NCBI RefSeq assembly: GCF_025791835.1
Contig: NZ_JAOXLP010000002.1
Coordinates: 261,764 to 325,763, forward strand
DNA: 64,000 bases
DNA from: Roseomonas xinghualingensis
GTDB lineage: Bacteria > Pseudomonadota > Alphaproteobacteria > Acetobacterales > Acetobacteraceae
Direction of reading: 5' to 3'
Made by a program: the position numbers and the translations under genes. Within the stretch, counting starts at the first letter, position 1. Each line of letters begins with the position of its first letter. The notes under the pieces were generated by a model. It ran no database searches, had not been told where the DNA came from, and saw only the letters and a list, made by a program, of their open reading frames with translations. Below, piece after piece: positions 16,778-25,284 of this stretch.

Positions 16778-17677
16778 ATGCACCCCGTCACCCTCCCGGC
16801 CCAGCATGGGCCAGCCCTTGCGGCGCTGCTCTTCCGGCCCGGTCCCCACCTGCCGCCGGAGGCGCACCGCGTGGCCCACGCCCTGCTACAGGATGCCGCC
16901 CGCAATCGCGGGGGGCGGGTCTCCTCGGCCGCGGATGGCACCTGGCGGCTAGAGGCCACGCCCCCCGCGCTGGAACACGCCCGCCGCGCGCTTGCGGCCG
17001 TCTTGAACGGGCGGGACGCGGTGCTGGTGACAGAAGCGGTGGCGGCACCTCCCGTCCCTGAACGCCCCGGCACGGGGCCGGAGGCCATCCTCGCAGCCAA
17101 GCCCCTCCACAGCCTGCTGGAACGCCGCCCGATCCTGGGCTTCGGCTCCGGCGGCATCCCCCGGCCTGCGGGCCTGCGCCTCCTGCCATCCGCCCCCGCC
17201 ATCGCGGCCGCGCTCGGCACCGCCTGGGAGGGTTCCCCGTGGCAGGCGCATGGCTGGGAGGTGGTGGCGCGCCGCGCCCTGGCCTCTCCCCACCCTGCCG
17301 AGACCCCGTTGCATCTGGACCTGCCGCCTGAGGCCCTGCCTTTGGTCAAGGGAGCGGCCCTGCTCCCAGTCCTGCCACCCCGTATCCTGGCCCGCCCGCC
17401 CATCAGGCCCTTCGCCGTGGCCGGCCTCACCGCCGCGCATCTGGCGATACTCGATCCAGCCCATCTGCCCGGCACCGCCATCCATCTGAACCATGACCCC
17501 GCCCTCGAAGCCCTGCCGCCCGCCTTCTGGCGCGCCCTGAAGCCGGCGCGCGTGGTGCTGGAGGGCGTGGCCGATGCGGCCGGGCTGGAATGGGGACTCT
17601 CGCGCGGCATCGCGCGCTTCACCGGCCCGCAGGCGGATCGTCTTCTCGATGTCCTGCGCCGGAACGGCGGGACATGA
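16778..17677 (+). CDS. Uncharacterised protein with a degenerate EAL-like C-terminus
   Basis: The product has 299 residues and no confident family. Its C-terminal 50 residues (FWRALKPARVVLEGVADAAG then LEWGLSRGIARFTG) resemble the end of an EAL phosphodiesterase domain (VVAEGVE...QG), with the terminal motif decayed. LHLDLPPEALPLV earlier could be the remnant of another EAL strand. The core EAL, DDFG and metal-binding motifs are absent, so no c-di-GMP hydrolysis is expected. The next gene carries the same kind of C-terminus (ITHFQGRATDR) and starts inside this stop codon (ATGA), so the two are coupled and probably paralogous. It is divergent from hldE by 96 bp. The family link is inferred by eye. 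Confidence 0.6.
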   Translation: MHPVTLPAQHGPALAALLFRPGPHLPPEAHRVAHALLQDAARNRGGRVSSAADGTWRLEATPPALEHARRALAAVLNGRDAVLVTEAVAAPPVPERPGTGPEAILAAKPLHSLLERRPILGFGSGGIPRPAGLRLLPSAPAIAAALGTAWEGSPWQAHGWEVVARRALASPHPAETPLHLDLPPEALPLVKGAALLPVLPPRILARPPIRPFAVAGLTAAHLAILDPAHLPGTAIHLNHDPALEALPPAFWRALKPARVVLEGVADAAGLEWGLSRGIARFTGPQADRLLDVLRRNGGT

Positions 17678-18816
17678 GCCTCGCCCCCGATCCGCCGCCG
17701 CTGACCGGCCCCGATGGCGGCGCGGGGGAGCTGGCCGGGTTGGTCCGGCGCTGCATCGCCTCCGGTGCCGTGCGGGACATCCTATGGCTGCGCCTTTCCC
17801 GCCTTCCCAAGGGGCTGGACCGCCCGCATCACCGCCGGCTGCTGCGCGAGGCCCTGGCTCTGCCGCAGCATGCCCGCCGCGCCCGCGTCTTCCACCTGCC
17901 CGATGGCGACATGGCCGTGGCCACCGCCCCGCCCGACAGCCTGCGCCCCGCCGTGCTGCGCGTGCTGGACGGCGCGGTGGAGGATGCCGCCCTCGGCCAG
18001 ATCCTCCGATCCCTGCGCCTGCCGGAGGAATCCGGTGCCCTGCTGGCGGGGCTGGAGGAAAGCCTCGGCCTGGCCCCCGCCATGCCCAGCGAGGCGCCCG
18101 AGCCACCTCCGCTGGAGGCGGAGGCCCTGGCCGCCATCCTGCCCAGCCTTTCCCGTGCCGATCCCGCCCCCTATCTCCGCCGCCAGCCCATCTGCCGCCT
18201 GACGCCGGAGGGGGACTCCGCCATCGCGGCCGAGGCCATCGCTCCCATGCCCGGCGCCCTGCGGGACCGGCTGCTGCCCGGGCGCGGGCTGGAAGCCGTT
18301 CCCATCCTGGCGGCCCGCCTCAGCCTTGCGCTCGAAACCCGGATGCTCGCCAGCGTCGCCCGCCCCGAATGGCTGGCGCGGCCCGTTCCGCTGCATCTTT
18401 CCCTTTCGGTCGCGGCCCTCACATCGGATGCCTTCCTGGCGCTGGATGGCCGCCTTCCAGGTGCCGTGCGCCCCATGCTCACCCTGGCCGTCCCCATGGC
18501 CGAGGTGCTGTCGGACCCCACCGGCTTTGCCCTGGGCCGGGACCTTGCCACCAGCCGCGGCTATGGCCTGGCGATCGAGGCACCGGGCGGCCCTGTCCTC
18601 GCCTTGCTGCCCCCCGCCCGCCTGGGCGCTGGGATGCTGCGGCTGGCCTGGGACGAAATCCTGCCCTCCGATCCCGGCCCGGTCGCCACCCTGGCCGGGG
18701 AGGGGATCACGGTGGTCCTGACCGGCGCCGACCGTGCCGCCGCCATCGCCTGGGGCTGGGAGAATGGCATCACCCATTTCCAGGGCCGCGCCACGGACCG
18801 CCACCTGCGCCGATGA
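17674..18816 (+). CDS. Probable catalytically inactive EAL-domain protein
   Basis: This 380-residue protein has an N-terminal helical part (1-160) and an EAL-like part (about 167-376). YLRRQPICRL begins the domain like a normal EAL protein (RxQPI). AEAIA (186-190) stands where EALxR should be, PLHLSLSVAALTSDAF matches the SVNLS strand, and VPMAEVLSDP replaces the EITE strand. GYGLAIEAPG replaces RLALDDFG, and the end ITHFQGRAT matches the QGY segment. Loss of the DD and EITE acids argues against phosphodiesterase activity; a c-di-GMP-binding or scaffold role is possible. The ATG at 17674 overlaps the upstream stop. An ABC exporter follows within 60 bp and may be in the same transcript. Confidence 0.6.
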   Translation: MSLAPDPPPLTGPDGGAGELAGLVRRCIASGAVRDILWLRLSRLPKGLDRPHHRRLLREALALPQHARRARVFHLPDGDMAVATAPPDSLRPAVLRVLDGAVEDAALGQILRSLRLPEESGALLAGLEESLGLAPAMPSEAPEPPPLEAEALAAILPSLSRADPAPYLRRQPICRLTPEGDSAIAAEAIAPMPGALRDRLLPGRGLEAVPILAARLSLALETRMLASVARPEWLARPVPLHLSLSVAALTSDAFLALDGRLPGAVRPMLTLAVPMAEVLSDPTGFALGRDLATSRGYGLAIEAPGGPVLALLPPARLGAGMLRLAWDEILPSDPGPVATLAGEGITVVLTGADRAAAIAWGWENGITHFQGRATDRHLRR

Positions 18817-18874
18817 TGCAGGCGTGAAGCCGCCCGTCCTTCCGGGCAGCGCCGCACCGGCCTATGCGGACCCG

Positions 18875-19639
18875 ATGCGCCAGCACACCGATCCCGCGAT
18901 CCCGGCCATCGCCGCGGAGGGCCTGACCAAGCGCTATGGCGAGACGGTCGCGGTGGATTCCCTCAGCTTCACCCTGCCACGCGGCCAGACCTTTGGCCTG
19001 CTGGGCGGCAATGGCGCCGGCAAGAGCACCACCATCGCCATGCTCCTCGGCCTGCTCGTTCCCACCGCCGGCACCGCCCGGCTGCTGGGCCATGACATGG
19101 CCACGGACCGTTTTGCCGCCCTGGCGCGGGCCAATTTCTCCTCGCCCTATATCGCCCTGCCGCACCGGCTCAGCGTCGCCGAGAACCTGCGCGTCTATGC
19201 CCATCTCTACGACGTGCCCCGCGCCGGGGAGCGGATCGCGGAACTGGCGGAACAACTCGCGCTGACGGAATTGCTGGACCGCCCCGCGGGCGAGCTCTCC
19301 GCCGGCCAGAAAACCCGTGTGGCGCTGGCAAAATCGCTCATCAACCGCCCCGACGTGCTGCTGCTGGACGAGCCCACCGCCAGCCTCGATCCCGACACCG
19401 CCGACTGGGTGCGGAGCTGGCTGGAGCGCTACCGGGCCGAGAGCGGCTGCGCGATCCTGCTCGCCTCCCACAACATGGCGGAGGTGGAGCGCCTCTGCGG
19501 CCATGTGCTCATGCTGAAGAAGGGCCGGCTGGTGGACAGCGGCTCCCCCGCCGAACTTCTCGCGCGCTACGGCCGTGGGGACCTGGAGGAAGTCTTCCTC
19601 GACATCGCGCGCGACCGACGCGCGGCGGAGAACGCCTGA
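18875..19639 (+). CDS. ABC-2 type transporter ATP-binding protein
   Basis: This 254-residue ATPase energises the permease encoded immediately downstream. Walker A is GGNGAGKST, the signature is LSAGQKTRVALAKSL, Walker B is VLLLDEPTASLDPD, and the switch His lies in ILLASHNMAEVERLCG. It resembles the NodI/CcmA-like drug, polysaccharide or lipid exporter ATPases. The ATG at 18875 is used; a GTG at 18824 in the same frame would add 17 residues. The last base of its stop is the first base of the permease ATG, so the pair is coupled. The exported substrate is unknown. Confidence 0.9.
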   Translation: MRQHTDPAIPAIAAEGLTKRYGETVAVDSLSFTLPRGQTFGLLGGNGAGKSTTIAMLLGLLVPTAGTARLLGHDMATDRFAALARANFSSPYIALPHRLSVAENLRVYAHLYDVPRAGERIAELAEQLALTELLDRPAGELSAGQKTRVALAKSLINRPDVLLLDEPTASLDPDTADWVRSWLERYRAESGCAILLASHNMAEVERLCGHVLMLKKGRLVDSGSPAELLARYGRGDLEEVFLDIARDRRAAENA

Positions 19640-20511
19640 TGCATGCCTCCCTGGACAATTCCCCGCGCGCCTCCGCAGGCAATTCCCCGCGCGCTTCCGC
19701 GGGCAATACTCCGCGCGCTTCCGCGCGACGCATCTGGGGCATGATGTACCGCCATCTCGCCCTGTTCCGCCGCTCCTGGCCGCGGGTGCTGGAGCTGATG
19801 TACTGGCCCATCCTCCAGATGATCGTCTGGGGCTTCGTCACGGCCTATGTCGCCGGGGTGCAGCAGAACACGGCCAGCCTCGCGGCCGGCGCGCTGCTGG
19901 GCGGCGTGCTGCTCTGGGAGGTGGCGCTGCGCAGCCAGATGGGCTTCGCCATCTCCTTCCTGGAGGAGATCTGGTCCCGCAATCTCGGCCATGTCTTCGT
20001 CTCCCCCTTGCGCCCCTGGGAGCTGGTGGCGGCGCTGGTGGGGATGAGCGCCATCCGCATGCTCACCGGCGTGCTGCCCGCGATCCTGCTCGCCTGGCTG
20101 CTCTACGGCTTCGACCTGTTCTCGCTCGGCCCGGTGGTCGTGCTGTTCTTCGCCGCGCTGATGATCATGGGCTGGGCCGTGGCGCTGGGCGTCACCAGCC
20201 TCATCCTCCGCCATGGCGCGGGGGCGGAGGCGCTGGCCTGGTCGGTGCTCTTCGGCCTCACCCCTTTCGCGGCGGTGTTCTACCCCGTCTCGGTCCTGCC
20301 CTGCTGGCTGCAGCCCGTGGCCCTGGCCACCCCCGCCGCCCATGTCTTCGAGGGGATGCGCGCCGCCCTGCTGGAGGGCCGCATCGCCTGGAGCCATCTC
20401 GGCTGGGCCTTCGGGCTGGACCTGATCTGGCTCGGCCTCCTGGCCTGGCTCTTCATGCGAGAGTTCCAGGGCGCGCGGGAACGTGGCGCGCTGCTGACCA
20501 TCGGGGAGTAG
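19639..20511 (+). CDS. ABC-2 type transporter permease with an N-terminal octapeptide repeat
   Basis: This is the 290-residue membrane subunit of the exporter. Six hydrophobic segments follow a soluble N-terminus: around 48-75 (LELMYWPILQMIVWGF), 85-105, 130-155, 160-180, 195-225 and 255-275. Residues 7-30 are three near-identical octapeptides (NSPRASAG, NSPRASAG, NTPRASAR), an unusual low-complexity leader ahead of the amphipathic helix. ABC-2 permeases of this size work as dimers with two ATPase subunits. If the repeat is not translated, an internal ATG (MMYRHLALF, near residue 35) could serve as start. Confidence 0.9.
   Translation: MHASLDNSPRASAGNSPRASAGNTPRASARRIWGMMYRHLALFRRSWPRVLELMYWPILQMIVWGFVTAYVAGVQQNTASLAAGALLGGVLLWEVALRSQMGFAISFLEEIWSRNLGHVFVSPLRPWELVAALVGMSAIRMLTGVLPAILLAWLLYGFDLFSLGPVVVLFFAALMIMGWAVALGVTSLILRHGAGAEALAWSVLFGLTPFAAVFYPVSVLPCWLQPVALATPAAHVFEGMRAALLEGRIAWSHLGWAFGLDLIWLGLLAWLFMREFQGARERGALLTIGE
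19656..19727. repeat. Three 24-bp tandem repeats in the permease N-terminus
   Basis: Units at 19656-19679, 19680-19703 and 19704-19727 start CAATTCCCCGCGCGC or CAATACTCCGCGCGC and differ at a few bases. They keep the frame and encode NSPRASAG, NSPRASAG and NTPRASAR. A 24-bp unit can gain or lose copies by slippage without a frameshift. Confidence 0.9.
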
Positions 20512-20542
20512 GCGGGCCGCCCGTGGCGGAGTAGAGGGCCCC

Positions 20543-21169
20543 ATGCCGGTCAGCACCCGAATCTTCCTCATCCGCCACGCCCTGGTGGAAGCCGCCGCGC
20601 GCCGCACCGTCTATGGCGCCAATGACGTCGCCCTTTGCGAGGAGACGCTGGCGCGGGAGCGCCCGGCCCATGCCTGGCTGGCCCGCCGCCTGCCCGCCGA
20701 GGCCCGCTGGTACTGCACGCCCCTGGCCCGCACCCGCGCCACCGCCATGGCCATCTTCGCCGCCGGCTATCCCGAGCAGGAGCTGACCGACCTGCCGCAT
20801 TTCGTGGAACAGCACCTGGGCGAATGGCAGGGGCTGACCCATGAGGAGTTCACCGCCGTCCTCAGCGAGCCGCCGCACCCCTTCTGGGACCATGCGGCGG
20901 ATGAGAAGCCCCCCGGCGGCGAGAGCCTGTCCGATGTGGTGGCCCGGGTCGGCCCGACGCTGGAGGCCGTGGCGGATGAGAACGAGGGTGGGGATGCCGT
21001 GATCGTGGCCCATGGCGGCTCGATCCGCGCCGCCCTGGCCCATGCCTGCAACTTCACCCCCTACCAGGCCCTGCAGTTCAGCGTGAAGAACCTCTCCGTG
21101 ACGAGGCTGGAGCGGCAGAACGGCCACTGGAAGGTCGGCTGCGTGAACGAGGAGCCGCCCCTCTTCTGA
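20543..21169 (+). CDS. Histidine phosphatase superfamily protein
   Basis: This 208-residue branch-1 histidine phosphatase is phosphoglycerate-mutase-like. The phospho-accepting histidine is His12 in FLIRHALVEA; the usual RHG is RHA here, a mild deviation. The acid/base Glu lies in EQHLGEWQGL, and the second catalytic His in VIVAHGGSIRAAL. A short Arg motif (YCTPLARTRATA) completes the pocket. Such proteins act on phosphosugars, alpha-ribazole phosphate or other small phosphates; the substrate cannot be fixed from the sequence. It follows the ABC exporter by 31 bp and may share its transcript. Confidence 0.88.
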   Translation: MPVSTRIFLIRHALVEAAARRTVYGANDVALCEETLARERPAHAWLARRLPAEARWYCTPLARTRATAMAIFAAGYPEQELTDLPHFVEQHLGEWQGLTHEEFTAVLSEPPHPFWDHAADEKPPGGESLSDVVARVGPTLEAVADENEGGDAVIVAHGGSIRAALAHACNFTPYQALQFSVKNLSVTRLERQNGHWKVGCVNEEPPLF

Positions 21170-21252
21170 GGCGCGCCGCAAGGCCACCCTGGCCTCGGCC
21201 CGCTCCAGCCGCTAGTCTCCCCGGCAGAGCAAGGGGTTGGGGGAAGAACTTC

Positions 21253-22083
21253 ATGCGACGCAGGACCGTGGCCATCGGCACCCTCGCGGCCGGGCTGGCC
21301 GCCCTTCCGGGTCTCGCCTACGCACAGGCGGAGCAGCAGGCCCTCGTGGACCGCGCCACGCTGACGGTGCAGGAAATGCTGTCGGACGGCGACCCGAACG
21401 CCCTGCGGGACGCCAGCAGCACGCTGGCCCGCGCCCGTGCGGTCATCGTCTGCCCCCGCATCTTCCGCGCCGGCTTCCTTTTCGGCGGGCAGGGCGGCGA
21501 TTGCGTGCTGACGGCGCGCGACGGCGCCGGCTCCTGGTCCTCGCCCGCCTTCTACACCATCGGCTCGGCCAGCTTCGGCCTGCAGATCGGCGTGCAGGAC
21601 ATGGCCGTGATGATGATGGTCCTGACGGAAAAGGGCCTGAACGCCGTCATGGACAGCCAGTTCAAGATCGGTGCCGACGCCTCCGTGGCGGTTGCCGCCA
21701 TCGGTGCCGGCATTGCGGGGGCCACCACCGCCGCTGTGGGGGCGGATATCGTCAGCTTCGCCCGCACGCGCGGCCTCTATGCCGGCGTTTCGCTGGAGGG
21801 CTCGCTCCTCTCCAGCCGCAGCGAGTTCAACCAGGCCTATTACGGGCGCTCGGTCGCGGCGCGGCAGATCGTGGTGGACATGCAGGCCCACAACCCGGCC
21901 GCCGACCCGCTGCGCGCCACGCTGATGCGCTTCAGCACCCCGGGCGCCGGCGGGCCGCCCCCGATGGCCGCTGCCCAGCAGGGCGGCGCGCCTTACCAGG
22001 GCGGGATGCCGATGCAGCAGGGCGGCATGCCGACGATGCAGGCCGCGCCCAGCGGCACGGTCACGCGCGAGACGCTGCGCTAA
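21253..22083 (+). CDS. Exported SYLF-domain (YSC84-like) lipid-binding protein
   Basis: The precursor has 276 residues with signal peptide MRRRTVAIGTLAAGLAALPGLAYAQA. The SYLF domain follows: ARAVIVCPRIFRAGFLFGGQGG, then SASFGLQIGVQDMAVMMMVLTEKGL, and YAGVSLEGSLLSSRSEFNQAYYG near 179-201. SYLF domains bind phosphoinositides or other anionic lipids in eukaryotes; bacterial members are periplasmic with unknown role. The last 45 residues are a Gly/Met/Gln-rich tail with QGGAPYQGGMPMQQGGMP. The gene is monocistronic and converges on the gamma-glutamyltransferase gene across a 12-bp-stem hairpin. Confidence 0.88.
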   Translation: MRRRTVAIGTLAAGLAALPGLAYAQAEQQALVDRATLTVQEMLSDGDPNALRDASSTLARARAVIVCPRIFRAGFLFGGQGGDCVLTARDGAGSWSSPAFYTIGSASFGLQIGVQDMAVMMMVLTEKGLNAVMDSQFKIGADASVAVAAIGAGIAGATTAAVGADIVSFARTRGLYAGVSLEGSLLSSRSEFNQAYYGRSVAARQIVVDMQAHNPAADPLRATLMRFSTPGAGGPPPMAAAQQGGAPYQGGMPMQQGGMPTMQAAPSGTVTRETLR

Positions 22084-22090
22084 CCAGGAG

Positions 22091-22119
22091 CGGTGGCGTG
22101 CCGGAAGGGCACGCCACCG
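22091..22119. terminator. Hairpin between convergent SYLF and gamma-glutamyltransferase genes
   Basis: A perfect 12-bp stem, CGGTGGCGTGCC (22091-22102) with GGCACGCCACCG (22108-22119), closes a 5-base loop. No T-run follows on either strand. Its place eight bases after one stop and 14 bases before the other fits a bidirectional terminator. Confidence 0.65.
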
Positions 22120-22132
22120 GCTCATTGCAGGA

Positions 22133-23767
22133 TCAGGCGATCCCGGCGGCGTAGCCATCGCGCTGAGGGTCCGCGCCACCCTCGATCACGCCATCGAACA
22201 TCGTGATCCCGTGCACGGCGGCGAAGGGATAGCTGGTGGGGTTGCGCCGCACCGGATAGCCCATCGCCTCCAGCGCTTTCTGCGTGGCGCGCGGGATGCG
22301 GTTGGAGATATCGACCGCGTCGCTGGTGGAGGAGAAGCGCGGCGCCATCACCGCTTCCTGCATCGTCATCCCCCAGTCGATCACGTTCAGCAGCACCTGC
22401 AGGATCGCGACCCCGATCCAGGCCCCACCCGGCGCCCCCAGCGTCGCGACCGGCGTGTTCCCATCGAAGACGATGCCCGGCGACATGGTGGAGAAGCGCC
22501 GCTTGCCCGGCGCGATGGAGCCCGCGCGGCCCGGCCGCGGATCATAGTTGTTCATGGCACCATTCAGCATGAAGCCCGTGCCCGGCGGGATGACGCCCGA
22601 GGGCAGGCCGAGCGTATGCGTCAGCGACACCACCATCCCATCCGCATCGACGCAGGAGATGGTGGTGGTGTGCTTCGCATCCGCGCCGATGCGCGGCAGC
22701 GACACCTTCTCGCCCGCGCGGATGCCGGCCGCGCATTCCTCCGCATAGGCATCGGAGAGCAGCCGGTCGAGCGGCGGCGGGATGAAGTCCGGATCGCCGA
22801 TATGGCGGTCCTTGTCCCGCATCGCCGTCTTCATCGCCTCTGCCACCACGCGGATGTATTCGGGCGAGTTGTGGCCGAGCGCGACGAGGTCGAAGCGCTC
22901 CAGGATGCGCAGCATCTCCGCCACCAGCACGCCGCCGGCGGGCGGCGGGGGAACGGCGATGCCATAGCCGCGGTAATCCACGCGTAGCGGCTCCCGCCAG
23001 GCAGGCATGAAGTCCGCAAGATCTTCCGCCGAGAGCAGCCCGCCATGCGCCTGCATATCCGCCACGATCCGCCGCGCCAACTCGCCCGTGTAGAGCGTCT
23101 CCGCGCCCTCGCGCGCCACCAGCCGCAGCGTGCCGGCCAGCTCGGGATTGCGCACCAGCTGCCCCAGCCGCTTCGGCGCGCCGTCCTCGCCCATGTAGAT
23201 GCGGCGCCCATCCTCGGTGAAGCCGAGCTTCGCCGCATAGCTCAGGCGGCCATAGGCCTTCTCGTCGAGATGGAACATGGTCGCGACATGCGGCCGCACA
23301 ATCCAGCCTTCCTCGGCCAGCCCGATGGCCGGGGCGAAGAGGCTGTCCCATGCCACGCGGCCGAAGCGCTCATGCGCCATGCCGAAGACGCGCAGGATGC
23401 CTGGCGTGGTCACCGCCTGATGGCCCAGCTCGTTCACATGGTCCTTGACGATATAGCCGAAGCCGTCGGGGCATTCGCCCAGGTAGCGGTCGGCCCACAT
23501 GTCCTCGCGGCAGGCGCTCGGTGCTGCCGAGAGGCCGTCCAGGATGATGTGCTGCCCGCTCTTCGGCTCCAGCACATGCAGCACGCCCAGGCCCCCGATG
23601 CCGCACATCATCGGGTCCACCACGCCCTGCGCCAGCGCGCAGGCGAGCACGGCATCCAGCGCATTGCCGCCGCCGCGCAGGATGGCCTCGCCCGCCTCCA
23701 CCGCCTCGGGCTGCGGGGCGACGATCATGGCGCGGGCGGCGGGAAGGCGGCGGATCGGTCTGGGCAT
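22133..23767 (-). CDS. Gamma-glutamyltransferase family protein
   Basis: These Ntn hydrolases cleave gamma-glutamyl or related amide bonds after self-processing into two chains. The 544-residue product has the N-terminal family block EAGEAILRGGGNALDAVLA. The processing site is KHTTTISCVDADGMVVSLTHT, where a Thr becomes the new N-terminus and nucleophile. The PGKRRFSTMSPGIVF and GAPGGAWI segments follow. The ATG at 23767 has an AGGAG site upstream. No signal peptide is seen (MPRPIRRLPAARAM), so the protein may be cytoplasmic, unlike the classical periplasmic enzyme. Such forms are often annotated as acylases or oxamate-amidohydrolase-like, so the substrate may not be glutathione. Confidence 0.88.
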   Translation of the reverse strand: MPRPIRRLPAARAMIVAPQPEAVEAGEAILRGGGNALDAVLACALAQGVVDPMMCGIGGLGVLHVLEPKSGQHIILDGLSAAPSACREDMWADRYLGECPDGFGYIVKDHVNELGHQAVTTPGILRVFGMAHERFGRVAWDSLFAPAIGLAEEGWIVRPHVATMFHLDEKAYGRLSYAAKLGFTEDGRRIYMGEDGAPKRLGQLVRNPELAGTLRLVAREGAETLYTGELARRIVADMQAHGGLLSAEDLADFMPAWREPLRVDYRGYGIAVPPPPAGGVLVAEMLRILERFDLVALGHNSPEYIRVVAEAMKTAMRDKDRHIGDPDFIPPPLDRLLSDAYAEECAAGIRAGEKVSLPRIGADAKHTTTISCVDADGMVVSLTHTLGLPSGVIPPGTGFMLNGAMNNYDPRPGRAGSIAPGKRRFSTMSPGIVFDGNTPVATLGAPGGAWIGVAILQVLLNVIDWGMTMQEAVMAPRFSSTSDAVDISNRIPRATQKALEAMGYPVRRNPTSYPFAAVHGITMFDGVIEGGADPQRDGYAAGIA

Positions 23768-23937
23768 GCGGGACTCCTGGCTGCGGCGGGCGAAGATGCT
23801 CTGATTTGCCCGGCACGTCGCGCCATGGCCATGCGAAGCCTGTTCGTCACGCAAACGTAAGCTTGACGCGCTGCGGCGCCTGCGAGCGAATTTCCGCAAC
23901 CGGAGGCCGTGAAGGACGTCCGGGCGGAGGAAACAGG

Positions 23938-25224
23938 ATGATCTCACGCCGGCTTCTGCTCGGCCTGTTCGGGGCCGGGGCGCTCGCCCTTGGCGGCATC
24001 GCGGCACCGGCCCTGGGCCGCTCGCCGGAGGTCCGCACCTCGAAGATCGACGAGGCGCTCCGGACGCTGGTCGAAGGGCGCAGCACGCCCGGCATCGCGG
24101 TGCTGATCCTCCAGGAGGGCCGCCCCGTCTACAGCCGCAGCATGGGCGTCCGCGAAGCCGGCGGCTCCGCACCGATCGCCGAGACGGACATGTTCCGCTA
24201 CGCCTCCATGACCAAGGCCGTCACCTCGGTCGCCGCCCTGATCCTCGTCGAGGAAGGGAAGCTGGGGCTGGATGAGCCGGTCAGCCGCTACCTCCCCGAA
24301 TTCGCCAATCTCCGCGTCCGCGCGCCGGATGGGAGCGAGGCGGCGGCCACCCGGCCGCCCACGATCCGGGAGTTGCTGACTCATACCGCCGGCTTCTCCT
24401 ACAACTTCATCAACCGCCCCCGCATCGCGGACACCTATCGCGAGGCGCGGGTCACGGATGGGCTGGACCAGCCCGATGTCACGACGGCCGAGGCGATGCG
24501 CCGCCTGGCCGCCGCGCCGCTGGGCTACCAGCCCGGCAGCGGCTGGGACTACTCGCTGGCCACCGATGTGCTCGGCGCCGTGGTCGAGAAGGTGACGGGC
24601 GGCACGCTCGGCGCCTTCGTCATAGAGCGGATCGCCAAGCCGCTGCGCATCGAAAGCTGGGTCTTCCAGGCGCCGGAGGCGGCGCGGCCCCGCTTCGTGG
24701 GCGTGACGCGCCCGGCGCAGCCCACGGGCGCGCTCGGTGCCGGTTACGAGCCGGTCAAGGCCGCCGAGGCCGTTCCCTATCCCTCCACCCGCGGCACCGC
24801 CAGCCTGGACCCGAACCGTGCCTTCTCCACCACCGCCTATCATTCCGGCGGCGCGGGGATGAGCGGCACGCTCGGCGACTACGCGCGCTTCGCGCAGATG
24901 CTCCTGAACGATGGCGAGTTGGACGGGGCCCGGGTGCTCCGCCCCGAAAGCGTCCGGCAACTTGCGACGAATGCCACGGGCAGCATGCCCACCCTGCGCG
25001 GGCCCGGCTGGGGCTTCAGCCTTGGCCTGGGCGTGCTGACCGACCCCGCCGCCGCCAAGACCGGCATGCCCGCCGGCAGCTATGGCTGGGGCGGCATCTA
25101 CGGCACGCAGTTCTGGGTGGACCCGGTCAACCGCGTGGTCGGCGTCGTCATGACGCAGACCGCCGTCATCGGTTCCGGCCCGATCGCGAATGCGGTGCGC
25201 GAAGCCTATTACGCGGCTGATTGA
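23938..25224 (+). CDS. Serine hydrolase of the beta-lactamase/class C (penicillin-binding) family
   Basis: The precursor has 428 residues with a Tat-like signal (MISRRLLLGLFGAGALALGG). The catalytic SxxK is RYASMTKAVTS (near residue 87), the second motif is YSLATDVLGAVV (Tyr), and the third is HSGGAGMSG in place of KTG. This pattern is typical of esterase- or carboxypeptidase-like members (EstB, AmpC-like, beta-lactamase-related), and substrate prediction within it is unreliable. The ATG at 23938 follows GGAGGAAACAGG. It is divergent from the gamma-glutamyltransferase gene by 170 bp. A role in antibiotic resistance should not be assumed. Confidence 0.88.
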   Translation: MISRRLLLGLFGAGALALGGIAAPALGRSPEVRTSKIDEALRTLVEGRSTPGIAVLILQEGRPVYSRSMGVREAGGSAPIAETDMFRYASMTKAVTSVAALILVEEGKLGLDEPVSRYLPEFANLRVRAPDGSEAAATRPPTIRELLTHTAGFSYNFINRPRIADTYREARVTDGLDQPDVTTAEAMRRLAAAPLGYQPGSGWDYSLATDVLGAVVEKVTGGTLGAFVIERIAKPLRIESWVFQAPEAARPRFVGVTRPAQPTGALGAGYEPVKAAEAVPYPSTRGTASLDPNRAFSTTAYHSGGAGMSGTLGDYARFAQMLLNDGELDGARVLRPESVRQLATNATGSMPTLRGPGWGFSLGLGVLTDPAAAKTGMPAGSYGWGGIYGTQFWVDPVNRVVGVVMTQTAVIGSGPIANAVREAYYAAD

Positions 25225-25246
25225 ACCAGATTGTCCGGGGCTGTGC

Positions 25247-25272
25247 CCTTCATCCCCATGCGGGGATGAAGG
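25247..25272. terminator. Hairpin between convergent serine hydrolase and MFS genes
   Basis: The perfect 11-bp stem CCTTCATCCCC (25247-25257) with GGGGATGAAGG (25262-25272) closes an ATGC loop. It has no T-run. It sits 22 bp after one stop and 12 bp before the other. Confidence 0.6.
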
Positions 25273-25284
25273 TGGCTCCGGGCC

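Noticed and set aside
23938..25224. Beta-lactamase resistance gene
   Set aside because: The third motif is HSGG and not KTG, and the family is dominated by esterases and peptidases; resistance is not supported.
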